64,000 bases of DNA from CAZAMP01 sp964486455 (GTDB lineage Bacteria; Eisenbacteria; RBG-16-71-46; CAZAMP01): positions 1-64,000 of the forward strand of contig CAZAMP010000006.1 of assembly GCA_964486455.1 (NCBI GenBank), in the 5' to 3' direction. The translations under genes and the position numbers were made by a program. Shown here in pieces: positions 9,716 through 18,352 of this stretch (positions within the stretch are counted from its first letter, which is position 1; each line of letters starts with the position of its first letter). The notes under the pieces were generated by a model. That model did no database searches. It saw only the letters and a program-made list of their open reading frames with translations, and was not told the DNA's origin.

Positions 9716-11671
9716 ATGAAGAGGGCTCTTTTCATTTTCGCGAGCCTGTGCGCGCTGCTGGCCGTGACGGTTCCGGCGGTGCGAGGTGAGAACTCGATCT
9801 GCGACCTACAACTTGGCTACATCATCGAGGGTGAAGAGGTCGAGTGCGACGCGATCATCGTCACTGCTACGTTCTTCCACGGCTTCTACGCGCAGGAGCC
9901 CGGTGGCTGTGGTGTTCCATGGGGCAACCAATTCAGCGGCATCTTCTGCTACATGGGCTCACTTCCGGACGGCCTCGTCGAGGTCGGTGACAGCGTCTAC
10001 GTGGCCGGAGCGTACGAAGAGTACTTCGACGAATCCGAGCTCGACGTCACGGCCGACAACGGCGAGGTGTTCAACTACGGACCGGCCGTCGTTCCGATCG
10101 TGGCCGAGCCGTTGACCATCACGGACGTGAACCTAGGAAGCCCCACGGCGGAGAACTGGGAAGGCGTGCTCGTCAACATCACCACGGCAAACATGTTCTC
10201 TAGCGACACGCTGCAGGCGGGCCACTGGTCGTGCCCGGGCGGCTCCATGACGAAGTGGGCCGCCGTCTCCACCGACGATCCGGCCGAATCGCTCTTCGTG
10301 AGAAACTCCGTCGCCTCACACGAGATTCCCGTGCCCGGCTCCCCAATCACCTTCGTCCGGGGTCCGATGAGCTACTACCGATGCGCCCCCAACATCATCC
10401 CCCGCGACAACAATGACATCGGCTACATCGGACCACCTAACGTCGTCTGGACCTACTCCACAGGCCCGTCGACATGTCATGTCCAGTTCAGCCGCAACGT
10501 CACGGCCGCATCTGGAGAGAATACGGATAACTACGAGTTCCTCTCCGGGCTCGCCATAACGGACGCCAACCTGGATCCGTCCGATCACAGCCTCGCGATC
10601 TTGACGACCGGCGAGCAGCTCAACGGCGCGCTCGATGAGATCTTCGTGGAGGGCGTTCAGAGCGAAGGCGGCCCCACCATGCCGCTGCCGCAGAGCTTCG
10701 CGTTCCGCACCGGCATCACCCCCATCTATGACATTCAGTACGTCGAAGATCCTGCCGTCAACGATGCCTCGCCCTATGAGGGCGACGTCGTGACGGTGAT
10801 CGGGCACGCCACGAGCTCCAACATCGGCACGGGCACGTCGGACATCTACGTGGCCGACGACGAGGGCCCGTGGAACGGCATCTACGTCAATTTCACGGGC
10901 GATCAGGTCTCGCGCGGCGACAAGGTGATGGTCTCGGGTCAGGTCCAGGAAGGCTTCCAGCGGACCGAGATCGGCTGGGCCGGCTACGCCCGCTCCAAGC
11001 GCCTGGGTCCCGGCTACCATCCGATGCCGACCACGATCGGTCTCGATGAGCTGAAGTACAACGACATCGGGATTTCGGAGCCGTACGAGAACTGTCTGGT
11101 CACGATCCACGGCGCCGAGGTGGATACGTCGACGGGCGCCTTGCAGTTCGGCGAGACATATCTCGTCGACGACGCGGCACCGGCCGACACGTCAAAGTTT
11201 GACTACATCTCTTCGGGGATCGAAGACAGCTACGTCTATGTCCCGTGTCAGGGCGACATCATCGTCATGACCGGCAACGTGCGGTTCTCCTTCGGCCAGT
11301 ATCACATCATCCCGCGCTATCTGGCTGACACCGCCGTGATCACTCCCGGACCGGGATGCCCCGCTCCGATCGCCGTGGGACAGGTCGAGATTCCGCTCAG
11401 CATGCATCTGAAGAACTACCCGAACCCGTTCAATCCGACCACCACCATTCAGTTTGATCTGCCGATGGAGGGCCAGGTCAGGCTCTACATCGTCGACCTT
11501 TCCGGTCGCGTCGTGCGGACACTGATCGAAGGGCTCCGTCCCGTGGGGACGAACCAGGTGATCTGGGACGGAATGGACCACGACGGACGACCGGTAGCGA
11601 GCGGGACCTACTTCTATCGCGTGGTCCTCGGCGACCAAGAGGTCACCGAGAGAATGACGCTTCTCAAGTAG
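9716..11671 (+). CDS. Secreted protein with OB-fold-like segments and C-terminal FlgD-Ig / sorting domain
   Basis: 651 residues from ATG 9716; GGAGG lies nine nt upstream and the signal peptide (MKRALFIFASLCALL...) follows at once. The upstream ATG of the same frame is rejected because it would put about 40 residues before the signal. Two regions (about 45-130 and 345-430) have the pattern of OB-fold / DUF5689-like domains found in exported nucleases and surface proteins (VGDSVYVAGAYEEYF; EGDVVTVIGHATSS with SRGDKVMVSGQVQEG). No nuclease active site is seen. Residues about 560-651 are a sorting domain: LKNYPNPFNPTTTIQFDLP, VRLYIVDLSGRVVRTL, GTYFYRVVLGDQEVTERMTLLK. It stands alone between a good promoter and a strong terminator. 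Confidence 0.75.
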   Translation: MKRALFIFASLCALLAVTVPAVRGENSICDLQLGYIIEGEEVECDAIIVTATFFHGFYAQEPGGCGVPWGNQFSGIFCYMGSLPDGLVEVGDSVYVAGAYEEYFDESELDVTADNGEVFNYGPAVVPIVAEPLTITDVNLGSPTAENWEGVLVNITTANMFSSDTLQAGHWSCPGGSMTKWAAVSTDDPAESLFVRNSVASHEIPVPGSPITFVRGPMSYYRCAPNIIPRDNNDIGYIGPPNVVWTYSTGPSTCHVQFSRNVTAASGENTDNYEFLSGLAITDANLDPSDHSLAILTTGEQLNGALDEIFVEGVQSEGGPTMPLPQSFAFRTGITPIYDIQYVEDPAVNDASPYEGDVVTVIGHATSSNIGTGTSDIYVADDEGPWNGIYVNFTGDQVSRGDKVMVSGQVQEGFQRTEIGWAGYARSKRLGPGYHPMPTTIGLDELKYNDIGISEPYENCLVTIHGAEVDTSTGALQFGETYLVDDAAPADTSKFDYISSGIEDSYVYVPCQGDIIVMTGNVRFSFGQYHIIPRYLADTAVITPGPGCPAPIAVGQVEIPLSMHLKNYPNPFNPTTTIQFDLPMEGQVRLYIVDLSGRVVRTLIEGLRPVGTNQVIWDGMDHDGRPVASGTYFYRVVLGDQEVTERMTLLK

Positions 11672-11693
11672 ACCGCGTTTCAAACGCAGATTC

Positions 11694-11725
11694 GGCGGTG
11701 GAGGGTAACCCTTCACCGCCTTTCT
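11694..11725 (+). terminator. Rho-independent terminator
   Basis: A 12-bp stem (11694-11705 with 11709-11720, one G.U pair) closed by a 3-nt loop TAA and followed by TTTCT. It lies 22 nt after the stop of the 9716 gene and ends that transcript. Confidence 0.85.
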
Positions 11726-11755
11726 CGTATCTCTCCGAAACGCAGTGACGGCGCG

Positions 11756-11785
11756 TTGACGACAGGCCGAACCGCTCGGTATCCT
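11756..11785 (+). promoter_or_regulatory. Candidate promoter for the subtilase gene
   Basis: TTGACG (11756-11761), 18-nt spacer, TATCCT (11780-11785). It is placed between the preceding terminator and the subtilase start at 11852. The -35 is good and the -10 moderate (4 of 6). Confidence 0.4.
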
Positions 11786-11851
11786 CTAGGTATCAATGAG
11801 GTTTCAGTTTCACCTCAGCCCCGGACCCGTCATGTGCGAGGAGAGATCGAC

Positions 11852-14800
11852 ATGAGAACCTCCATGCTGCTCTGCGCCCTTGCCTGGGCGCTCGGCATGT
11901 TCGCAACCCCAGGATCCGCCAGGGAAATGCGGGAGCTCTCCCGCCCGCGACAGGCGCCCATCATCGAGCCCGTCGTCCTGGACAAGCTTCAAACCGATGA
12001 GCGCGTCCGGATCTGGGTGTTTTTCACCGACAAGGGCGTTCACACCACGAGTCAGCTCCAGCGTGCGCTTCAGGAGGCCACGGGGACGATCAACCCTCGT
12101 GCCCTCACCCGGCGCGCTCGAGTCGGAGCAACCTCCGGCATCCTCGATCTCCCCGTACCCGAGCGCTACGTGCGGGCCGTCGCTCGCACCGGCGCGGAGA
12201 TCCGGCACGTGACCCGCTGGTTCAACGGTGTGAGCGCGGCGGCGACGACCGATCAGGTTCGGTCGATCGCTTCGCTTTCGTTCGTCGCCTCGATCGACGT
12301 TCTTCGAGGAGTACCGATCGAGCGCCCGGCGCCAGACGCCTTTGCGCCGCCCGACTCCAAGCAGCCGCTCGACACCGGTTCGCCACCGGCCCCTCGTCCG
12401 TTCGACTTCCATGGAGACGCGCGAGAGCAGCTCGACATGATCGGCGTGGTCGAAGCGCACGATCTCGGCTACACCGGTGCCGGCGTGCTGGTCGCGATGT
12501 TCGATTCCGGCTTCGAGCGAACCCACCCCGCCCTGGTCGAGCTTCCGCTGGTCGGCGAGTGGGATTTCGTCCAGGGGGACGGCAACACGAACGACGAAGA
12601 TGGTGGCAACCCGCCGGATCTCCCGCAAGATCCCGGCCGCTGCCACGGCACGGCGACCTGGTCGACCGCGGGCGGGTACCTCCCGGGGACCATGATCGGC
12701 GGCGCGTTCGGCGCGACCTTCGCGATAGCCAAGTCGGAGTACGGTCCCTACGAGCGGCACAGCGAGGAAGACAACTGGGTCGCAGCGATGGAATGGGCGG
12801 AAGCCACCATCGGCGCCGACATCATCAGCTCATCGCTGGGCTATCGCTACGGTTTCGAAGACGGTGACGACTACACGTGGGAAGATATGGACGGACGAAC
12901 CACCATCGTGGCGCAGGCCGCCAATATCGCCGATTCCTACGGAATACTGGTCGTGAACTCCGCAGGCAACGACGGTCCCGAAGAGAAGACCCTCATATCT
13001 CCCAGCGATTCGGATTCCGTGCTGGGTGTTGGCGCCGTGGGTCCCACCGAGTACGTCACGCAGTTCAGCTCCCGCGGCCCCGCCGCTCCGATGTACGAGG
13101 GCTATTCGCAGCGAATTAAGCCGGACGTCATGGCCCAGGGGTCTCGGGTCTACGGGGCGATCTCACCCGGATGCTACGGCAGCGATGAGGATGATTTCTT
13201 CGTGGGTGGCCTTCAGGGGACATCGTTCTCGTGTCCGATCGTCTCCGGCGCGGCTGCGATTTTGCTCGAGGCGAGACCCGATCTTACCCCACACGACATG
13301 CGCATGATCCTCCGCCGCACCGCGAGCAAGGATAGTCCGGATGCCACCTATGGGTTTGGAATCGTACGGCTCATGGACGCCCTCTATGAGGACGGAGTGC
13401 CTATGGAGCCGCGGAGCCCGATGCCGTTCGATGTGATCGAACCGTTCGATTTCTCGGCAACCGGCGAGACGACAGAGGATCTCCAACCGACGTTCTCGTG
13501 GTATGCGACCTCGCCCGGCCGCGATGGAGGTGACATCTCGTACTCGATCGAGATTGCCACCAGTCAGAACTTCCTCGGCGACCTGATCGTCATGGACGGC
13601 ATCTCGGATACGTCGGCCGTCTTCGATACGCCGATCGAGGAAGAGGGCTTCTACTACTGGCGGGTCAAGGCGGATGACGGCGGCGGATTCCCGCGCCAGA
13701 GCCTTCGCCGGAACAGAATGCTGCGGGACATCCCGCCCGAGCCGTTCGATCCGATCTTCCCCGCCGTCGCGGACACGGTCGATGACACCCCGTTTCCGAC
13801 GTTCACCTGGGAGCCGAGCTCGGACGCGAGCCCCGGCGACACGCTTCGCTACCGGCTGGAGGTCTCCACATCGAGCGATTTCGACGCCGGACTGGTCTAC
13901 CGTTTCTCGAATCTCGAAGAGACGACGTTCACCCTCCCGGATACGATGCCCGGATGGGAGTTGTTCTTCCACCACTGGCGCGTCACCGCCTACGACCGCT
14001 TCGGGGCGGGGACGACCACCGAGCCGCGAACGTTTCTTCTCGGCCCCTTCCCTCCCCAGCCGTTCGATCTGCTCGGTCCCGTGGCCGGAGACAGTGTGTT
14101 CACGACGCGCCCGCAATTCTTCTGGAGCGAGTCGGTGGATCCGCACCCCAACGACGAGGTGAGCTATCGCTTCTACCTCGGCACCACATTGGATGCCATG
14201 GAGCAGATCTGGGCAGGCACGGACACGGACTACCGAGTCACATCCCTCAACTTGATCGACACGCGAACCTACTACTGGCAGATCCGCGCGGTAGACCTGC
14301 TCTCGAACGTGGCGGTCGCCGGACCCGACTCGTTCCGGGTGTTTCTGAAGCCGCAACCTTTCTCCCTCGAAGCTCCCGCCCCTGAGGACGCCGTGTACGA
14401 TCCCACACCGACGTTCTCGTGGAATGAGTCAACGCACGACCTGCAGGACGAGGACGTCCAGTACACACTGAAGATCTACGCGGATTCGCTTCTCTCCGAG
14501 GTCATCATGACAATCGACGACATCTCCAAGGAGAGTTTCGAGATTGTCGAACCGTTGACGGAGTATCAGGACTACTATTGGCGCGTGCGGGCGACGGATT
14601 CCCATGATCGATCGACGTGGAGTTCCGACGCGCTGCGTTTCACGCTGCAGCCCGCGCCCGGCGCGTTCGCCCTGCCGATAAACCCCTACCCGAACCCGTA
14701 TGATCCGTGGCAAGGCGCGCTTACCGTCAGCTATGACGTCCCCGTCGACATGGAGGACGAGCCGCTGGAGATCGCCGTTCACGACATCACCGGCCGCCGG

Positions 14801-14974
14801 ATCCGCGTCATCGAGAGCGGAAAGGCGGATGTCGGCGCGGCGAGATTCGCCGAATGGGACGGGCGCACGGCCTCGGGATACCGCGTCGCTTCCGGTGTCT
14901 ACTTCATCCGCGTGACGATCGGCGGCCAGGAGAAGGTCTCACGGCTGGTGCTGGTCAACGGGGCGCGATCCTAG
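11852..14974 (+). CDS. Secreted S8 family serine peptidase (subtilase) with Fn3-like domains and sorting domain
   Basis: 1040 residues from ATG 11852, with GAGGAGAG six to eight nt upstream and a signal peptide ending TPGSA-R. Residues about 30-160 look like an inhibitor-I9-type propeptide region. The catalytic triad is visible as Asp218 (MFDSGF), His265 (CHGTATW) and Ser458 (GTSFSCPIVSG), with the oxyanion Asn in NSAGNDGP. Residues about 530-940 hold four repeated Fn3/beta-sandwich modules sharing a pattern like PTFSW...YYWRV. The C-terminus is a FlgD-Ig / type IX-like sorting domain (PYPNPYDPW, VHDITGRRIR, ASGVYFIRVTIGG). It probably degrades extracellular protein while anchored at the surface; that location is inferred. 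Confidence 0.9.
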   Translation: MRTSMLLCALAWALGMFATPGSAREMRELSRPRQAPIIEPVVLDKLQTDERVRIWVFFTDKGVHTTSQLQRALQEATGTINPRALTRRARVGATSGILDLPVPERYVRAVARTGAEIRHVTRWFNGVSAAATTDQVRSIASLSFVASIDVLRGVPIERPAPDAFAPPDSKQPLDTGSPPAPRPFDFHGDAREQLDMIGVVEAHDLGYTGAGVLVAMFDSGFERTHPALVELPLVGEWDFVQGDGNTNDEDGGNPPDLPQDPGRCHGTATWSTAGGYLPGTMIGGAFGATFAIAKSEYGPYERHSEEDNWVAAMEWAEATIGADIISSSLGYRYGFEDGDDYTWEDMDGRTTIVAQAANIADSYGILVVNSAGNDGPEEKTLISPSDSDSVLGVGAVGPTEYVTQFSSRGPAAPMYEGYSQRIKPDVMAQGSRVYGAISPGCYGSDEDDFFVGGLQGTSFSCPIVSGAAAILLEARPDLTPHDMRMILRRTASKDSPDATYGFGIVRLMDALYEDGVPMEPRSPMPFDVIEPFDFSATGETTEDLQPTFSWYATSPGRDGGDISYSIEIATSQNFLGDLIVMDGISDTSAVFDTPIEEEGFYYWRVKADDGGGFPRQSLRRNRMLRDIPPEPFDPIFPAVADTVDDTPFPTFTWEPSSDASPGDTLRYRLEVSTSSDFDAGLVYRFSNLEETTFTLPDTMPGWELFFHHWRVTAYDRFGAGTTTEPRTFLLGPFPPQPFDLLGPVAGDSVFTTRPQFFWSESVDPHPNDEVSYRFYLGTTLDAMEQIWAGTDTDYRVTSLNLIDTRTYYWQIRAVDLLSNVAVAGPDSFRVFLKPQPFSLEAPAPEDAVYDPTPTFSWNESTHDLQDEDVQYTLKIYADSLLSEVIMTIDDISKESFEIVEPLTEYQDYYWRVRATDSHDRSTWSSDALRFTLQPAPGAFALPINPYPNPYDPWQGALTVSYDVPVDMEDEPLEIAVHDITGRRIRVIESGKADVGAARFAEWDGRTASGYRVASGVYFIRVTIGGQEKVSRLVLVNGARS

Positions 14975-15041
14975 AAGACAGGCACGCCTTCGCGCACGGG
15001 ACGGAGCGATCGCTGTGGGAGGGGGACGCGCAGCGCGGAGG

Positions 15042-15233
15042 CTAGCCCTTCCCCTTCCACCTGGGGCGAAACCGCCCGGGTCGCTTGGGCCGCTTGGAGA
15101 GTCCTCGCATCACGCCGACAACGATGACCACGATGACCAGGCCGATCACAACGGGAAGCGAAAACGAATAGAGGCGTCCGCCTCCGAAGCTAGCGGCGGC
15201 GGCCCTCTCCGCCAGGGAGGTCTTCATTCTCAT
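15042..15233 (-). CDS. Small single-pass membrane protein, function unknown
   Basis: 63 residues. A hydrophobic helix (SLPVVIGLVIVVIVVGVM) is followed by a strongly basic tail (SKRPKRPGRFRPRWKGKG), as expected for a membrane anchor with a cytosolic positive end. It begins inside the last 44 nt of the rhomboid gene (ATG 15233, or ATG 15227) and is the last gene of the minus-strand block. No family recognised. The clean transmembrane-plus-basic-tail layout argues for a real gene, but the start site is weak. Confidence 0.45.
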   Translation of the reverse strand: MRMKTSLAERAAAASFGGGRLYSFSLPVVIGLVIVVIVVGVMRGLSKRPKRPGRFRPRWKGKG

Positions 15234-15945
15234 CGTCCAACTTCATCAGCTCGCGGTAGTCGATGACCGAAAGGCGGCGGCGAGTCCGCCACCGTCGATA
15301 TCGATCATAGAGCGGCCGAAGTCCTAGGGCAATCTTGCCTTTGATCAGGAAGTACCCGATGGCCGCCCCGGCGAGGTGAATCAGGTGAGCCACACCGTCC
15401 GCCTGCCCGAGGTAGACGATCTCGAGTCCGATGAGGACCGCGACGAGGTACTTCGCGCGAACGGGTAGAATGAAGAAAAGCAGAACCCTGCTGTTCGGAA
15501 AGAGCATGGCAAAGGCAAGCAGCATCGCATAGATCGCGCCGCTCGCGCCGACCGTCGGCACGGGAAACGGCTGGCCGAGATGGGCGAGCGTCCAGACGAT
15601 CCCGGCGCCGATACCGGTGATGAAGTAGTAGCGCAGGAACGCGCGCGTCCCCCACGTCCTCTCAACCACGCCACCGAACATGAAGAGGTAGAGCATGTTG
15701 AAAAAGAAGTGCGCGAGCGATCCGTGGAGGAACAGATAGGTCACGAGCTGCCAGACGCGTCCATGCAGAACGCCCCAGGAGCTCAGGGGCAGCCACGCCG
15801 GGTTGGCCCCCCAGCTGGTGCCGAGGAGGAGATTGAAGAAAACAAAGGCCGCCGCATTGGCGACCAACAGGAGGCGCACGCCGGGCGGGATGGGATTCCC
15901 GAATCCGAACATGGGCCCCCGTTCATAAGTGCGACCGTATCTCAC
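15190..15945 (-). CDS. Rhomboid family intramembrane serine protease
   Basis: 251 residues from GTG 15945; ATG 15912 is an alternative start. About six hydrophobic segments are visible. The catalytic serine is Ser135 in GASGAIYA and the catalytic histidine is probably His190 in HLIHLAGA. The HGSLAHFFFNML segment supplies the conserved His/Asn of the family. The tail after residue 205 is cytosolic, basic then acidic. Rhomboids cleave single-pass membrane proteins within the bilayer; the substrate is not apparent. It follows the bactofilin gene by 25 nt and overlaps the small membrane protein. Confidence 0.9.
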   Translation of the reverse strand: MRYGRTYERGPMFGFGNPIPPGVRLLLVANAAAFVFFNLLLGTSWGANPAWLPLSSWGVLHGRVWQLVTYLFLHGSLAHFFFNMLYLFMFGGVVERTWGTRAFLRYYFITGIGAGIVWTLAHLGQPFPVPTVGASGAIYAMLLAFAMLFPNSRVLLFFILPVRAKYLVAVLIGLEIVYLGQADGVAHLIHLAGAAIGYFLIKGKIALGLRPLYDRYRRWRTRRRLSVIDYRELMKLDDENEDLPGGEGRRR

Positions 15946-15970
15946 CAGATGGTCCTGCGGTTCCGGGCGA

Positions 15971-16435
15971 CTATCCCTTGCCGCCCTCGGCGAGCGTCAG
16001 CTTGGGCGCGGCCCCCTTGTCACCGGTGGTCACGCTCGGACGCTTGACCTCCTTGTCGCCCATGACGCAGTTACCCTGGAAATACGCCCCGTCTTCGATC
16101 TTTAGACTCTGCGACTGAACGTCCCCTTCGAGCCGAGATCCGCCGAGCAAAATGACGCGATCTCGGGCAGAGATCTTTCCGACCACGCGTCCGGCGATCT
16201 CAGCGGTTCCGCCTTCCATATCCGCCTTCACCAGCCCGGACTTCCCGACGACCACACTGCCCGTCACCGTGATCATTCCCTCGATCTCGCCGTCGACACG
16301 CAAGTCGCCGTCCACCTTGATCTCACCGTTGATCCGGGTTCCGTCACCGACGACCGTCTGTAGCTTCTGTGCCGTCGGAGTCGGGCTGGGGGATTGCACG
16401 TGGCGTTTTGTGTCTTGGGAGTCTTTCTTGAACAT
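15971..16435 (-). CDS. Bactofilin (polymer-forming cytoskeletal protein)
   Basis: 154 residues. The central 90 residues show the bactofilin right-handed beta-helix pattern of short glycine-spaced repeats (VGDGTRINGEIKVDGDLRVDGEIEG, quoted in pieces: GDGTRINGEI, DGDLRVDGEIEG, GKISARDRVILLGGSRLEGD). The flanking ends are short and disordered, as usual. Bactofilins polymerise without nucleotide and scaffold cell-wall enzymes or polar structures. The start ATG 16435 has GAAGGAGG at good spacing. It lies about 160 nt from the phosphatase gene and 25 nt before the rhomboid gene, so those two are probably co-transcribed. Confidence 0.88.
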   Translation of the reverse strand: MFKKDSQDTKRHVQSPSPTPTAQKLQTVVGDGTRINGEIKVDGDLRVDGEIEGMITVTGSVVVGKSGLVKADMEGGTAEIAGRVVGKISARDRVILLGGSRLEGDVQSQSLKIEDGAYFQGNCVMGDKEVKRPSVTTGDKGAAPKLTLAEGGKG

Positions 16436-16596
16436 AAGGGGCCTCCTTCACCGATCTCCAATACCATGGGTGTCTCGCCCAGTCTCAACTCGTTCTTCGA
16501 CCATCCGTTAACCCATCTTGAGATCGGGAAGACATTTCGGACTCGACGAGTTGGCAGTGGCGGAAGGCTAGCACATCGATTCGACCATCGAAACTC

Positions 16597-18348
16597 TCAT
16601 CTCGCCGCCGGTCGCCGCACGATGAGCAACGTTCTATCGTCGGCCCATGCGGCCGGGCCCGCGTATTCCGCCACATCCGACATGATGGCCTCTCCGATTC
16701 GGCGCGGCCGCAGTTCCGCCGTGCGCCTGACGGTCTCCAGGAGACGCTCGGTCCCAAACGCCTCACCTTCCGGCGAACCGGCCTCCGTGATGCCGTCCGT
16801 GTACATGACAAGAACATCACCGGGATCGAGAACGGCCACCTTCTCCTGATAGTCCGCTTCGCCGAAGGCGCCGAGGACCGTCCCGCCGGTCCTGAGCCAT
16901 CTCGCCTCGCCATCTCGCTTGAGATAGAGCGGGGGATTGTGCCCCGCGTTCACATACGTCACCCGATTCTTCTTCGTATCGAGGACGGCATAGAATGCGG
17001 TCACGAAGTCCGAGTCCTTGGTGCTGTCGAGCAGAAACCGGTTCACGCGCTGGATGATCTCTCGGATGGCATACGTGTAGCGCACCTCGCTGAGCAGTCC
17101 CGCGCGAAGCGACGCCATGATCAGCGCAGCCGGCACGCCTTTCCCACACACGTCCGCGATAACGAGCCCGAGCTGGTCCTTCGTGATCCGAATCACATCG
17201 TAGTAGTCGCCGCTCATCTCGATCGACGAGAGGTGTGTCCCCCAGATCTCGAATCCATGGATATCCGGCATCCGGCGCGGCAGGAAATTCTGTTGGATGT
17301 GCCGTGCGACCCGAAGCTCGCGATCGATACGCTTCTTCTGCTCACGTGTTCGTCTCGCCCATTCCCGCTCGATGGCCACGCTCGCGAGGCTCGCGAACGC
17401 CTCCAATCGCGCCATGTCGCGATTGTCGAACGCATCCACGTCATCCGCCTCGACATTGAAAAGCCCGATCACACGGCTTTCATCCGCCGTTCGGATCGGA
17501 ACGACCATCTCCGATCGGGTCTGCGGGCGAGCCGACACGTACTTCGGATTCTCCCGAACGTCCGGCACGATCGTCGACGTTCCGGTCTCCGCCACCCAAC
17601 CGACGATTCCCTGACCGACCTTGAGATGCAGCGTGTCTTGGGCGCCATCCGGATAGCCTCGATGTTCCAGCTGCCGGATCTGGTGCTTGCGGCGGCGAAT
17701 CAGATAGATGCCCGCCGCGTCGTACGGAACGATCTTCTGCAGATGATCCAGAATGCGCCTCAGAACCTCGTCCAACTCCACGATACGACCGAGATCGACG
17801 CTAATCTGGTAGAGCAGATTGTTCTCCTCGCTCACGCGCAGCAGGCGTCCGTAGAGGAATGCGTTCGACAGCGATTGAACGACATCGTCTCCGAGCGCAT
17901 CCAGCAGGTCTTGTTCCTCGCGCGTGAACGCGTCACGCCCCGCGCTCCGCGCCACCTCCAGCACCCCTCGGAGCTTCCCGCCTCGAATGAGCGGGATGAC
18001 GATGAGCGGCCCGACGGAGAAACCCATTTCCGATGAGAGACGCGGCTTGAATCGCGGGTCCGTCCGAGCGTCGTCGATGAGAAGCCCCTTGCGATCAGCG
18101 ATGACCTGCGACACGAATCGCCGGGTGAGTGGGTTGACCAGCCTCGGCGCGTCGATGATGACCTCGTTGTAGGCCAGGATGTATCGACCGATCGTCGTAC
18201 CGGTTTCGAGCCAGAGAAGGCTCACCGCATCCGCGTCGACGGCCGACCGCACAAAATCACGGATGGCACCCAGCAGCGCATCTCGCGCCAGGACCTCATT
18301 GAACAGACGACCGGCGCTGAGCAAGAGCTGGTGATGCCGTTCGAGCAC
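16597..18348 (-). CDS. GAF-GAF-PP2C (SpoIIE/RsbU-type) serine phosphatase
   Basis: 583 residues from GTG 18348, four nt after the amidohydrolase stop with GAGGG upstream. An upstream in-frame start at 18396 would overlap that gene by 44 nt and is less likely. Two GAF sensor domains (about 25-165 and 185-335) are followed by a short linker helix (ELRVARHIQQNFLPRRMP) and a SpoIIE-type PP2C domain (about 360-583). Metal-binding acidic motifs are present: SGDYYDV, VIADVCGKG, MYTDGITEA, WADDRTL. Such proteins dephosphorylate STAS anti-anti-sigma factors in response to ligand binding by GAF. A STAS protein is encoded at 33526, but no matching kinase is seen in the window. Confidence 0.9.
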   Translation of the reverse strand: MLERHHQLLLSAGRLFNEVLARDALLGAIRDFVRSAVDADAVSLLWLETGTTIGRYILAYNEVIIDAPRLVNPLTRRFVSQVIADRKGLLIDDARTDPRFKPRLSSEMGFSVGPLIVIPLIRGGKLRGVLEVARSAGRDAFTREEQDLLDALGDDVVQSLSNAFLYGRLLRVSEENNLLYQISVDLGRIVELDEVLRRILDHLQKIVPYDAAGIYLIRRRKHQIRQLEHRGYPDGAQDTLHLKVGQGIVGWVAETGTSTIVPDVRENPKYVSARPQTRSEMVVPIRTADESRVIGLFNVEADDVDAFDNRDMARLEAFASLASVAIEREWARRTREQKKRIDRELRVARHIQQNFLPRRMPDIHGFEIWGTHLSSIEMSGDYYDVIRITKDQLGLVIADVCGKGVPAALIMASLRAGLLSEVRYTYAIREIIQRVNRFLLDSTKDSDFVTAFYAVLDTKKNRVTYVNAGHNPPLYLKRDGEARWLRTGGTVLGAFGEADYQEKVAVLDPGDVLVMYTDGITEAGSPEGEAFGTERLLETVRRTAELRPRRIGEAIMSDVAEYAGPAAWADDRTLLIVRRPAAR

Positions 18349-18352
18349 ACGC

